33,134 nt of DNA from Streptococcus sp. HMSC067H01 (GTDB taxonomy: Bacteria > Bacillota > Bacilli > Lactobacillales > Streptococcaceae), in contig NZ_KV817814.1 in NCBI RefSeq assembly GCF_001814775.1, positions 1 through 33,134 of the forward strand, in the 5' to 3' direction. Under the pieces are notes generated by a model. The model did no database searches, was not told the origin of the DNA, and was given only the letters and a program-made list of their open reading frames with translations. The position numbers were made by a program, and so were the translations under genes. Shown in pieces: positions 33,133 through 33,134 of this stretch (position 1 is its first letter; the number at the start of each line of letters is the position of its first letter).

Positions 33133-33134
33133 TA

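Overview
The window comes from a low-GC Gram-positive, almost certainly a mitis-group Streptococcus (S. mitis / S. oralis / S. infantis / S. pneumoniae type). The grounds are a serine-rich repeat (SRR) adhesin C-terminus with an LPNTG sortase signal, a complete accessory Sec (SecY2A2-Asp) locus, the pneumococcus-like gene order rsuA-pepC-manNML-adh, and the order thrC-MATE-HAD-LysM-MarR. The exact species cannot be fixed from the sequence alone.

Region 1 (1-17262) is the SRR-glycoprotein glycosylation and export island. It starts with the 3' end of the adhesin gene and its terminator. Next come an AT-rich decayed stretch with the relic of a GT8 glycosyltransferase, a left-handed beta-helix O-acetyltransferase fused to an accessory domain, a 1080-residue enzyme carrying two GT8 domains and one GT-D (DUF1792) domain, and Gtf3. 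The core follows: secY2, asp1, asp2, asp3, secA2, gtfA, gtfB, asp4 (59 codons) and asp5. GtfA/GtfB begin O-GlcNAc addition, Gtf3 and the GT8/GT-D protein extend the glycan, Asp2 (and perhaps the beta-helix enzyme) acetylates it, and SecA2/SecY2/Asp4/Asp5 with Asp1-3 export the glycoprotein. A recurring Rossmann-like module, resembling the C-lobe of GtfB, is attached to almost every extra enzyme. Just after asp5 lies what looks like a CiaR-activated small RNA (csRNA type) with its own promoter and terminator.

Region 2 (17263-23900) is housekeeping and sugar uptake: rsuA with an apparently leaderless promoter, pepC, and then on the minus strand the mannose/glucose PTS manL-manM-manN and a zinc alcohol dehydrogenase. 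The manL promoter is overlaid by a cre-like (CcpA) site and a CiaR-type direct repeat. The adh promoter carries a Rex-like dyad, a perfect palindrome in its spacer and a cre-like box upstream.

Region 3 (23900-33134) is a series of short transcription units: a GCS2-family glutamate-cysteine ligase, thrC, a MATE exporter with a HAD phosphatase, a secreted LysM protein with a putative metal-site C-terminal domain, a DUF2262-like protein under a full-consensus cre box, a MarR regulator with a DUF1304 membrane protein behind tandem dyad operators, and a minus-strand DUF975 membrane protein, again apparently leaderless. No rRNA, tRNA, CRISPR array or intact insertion sequence was seen.
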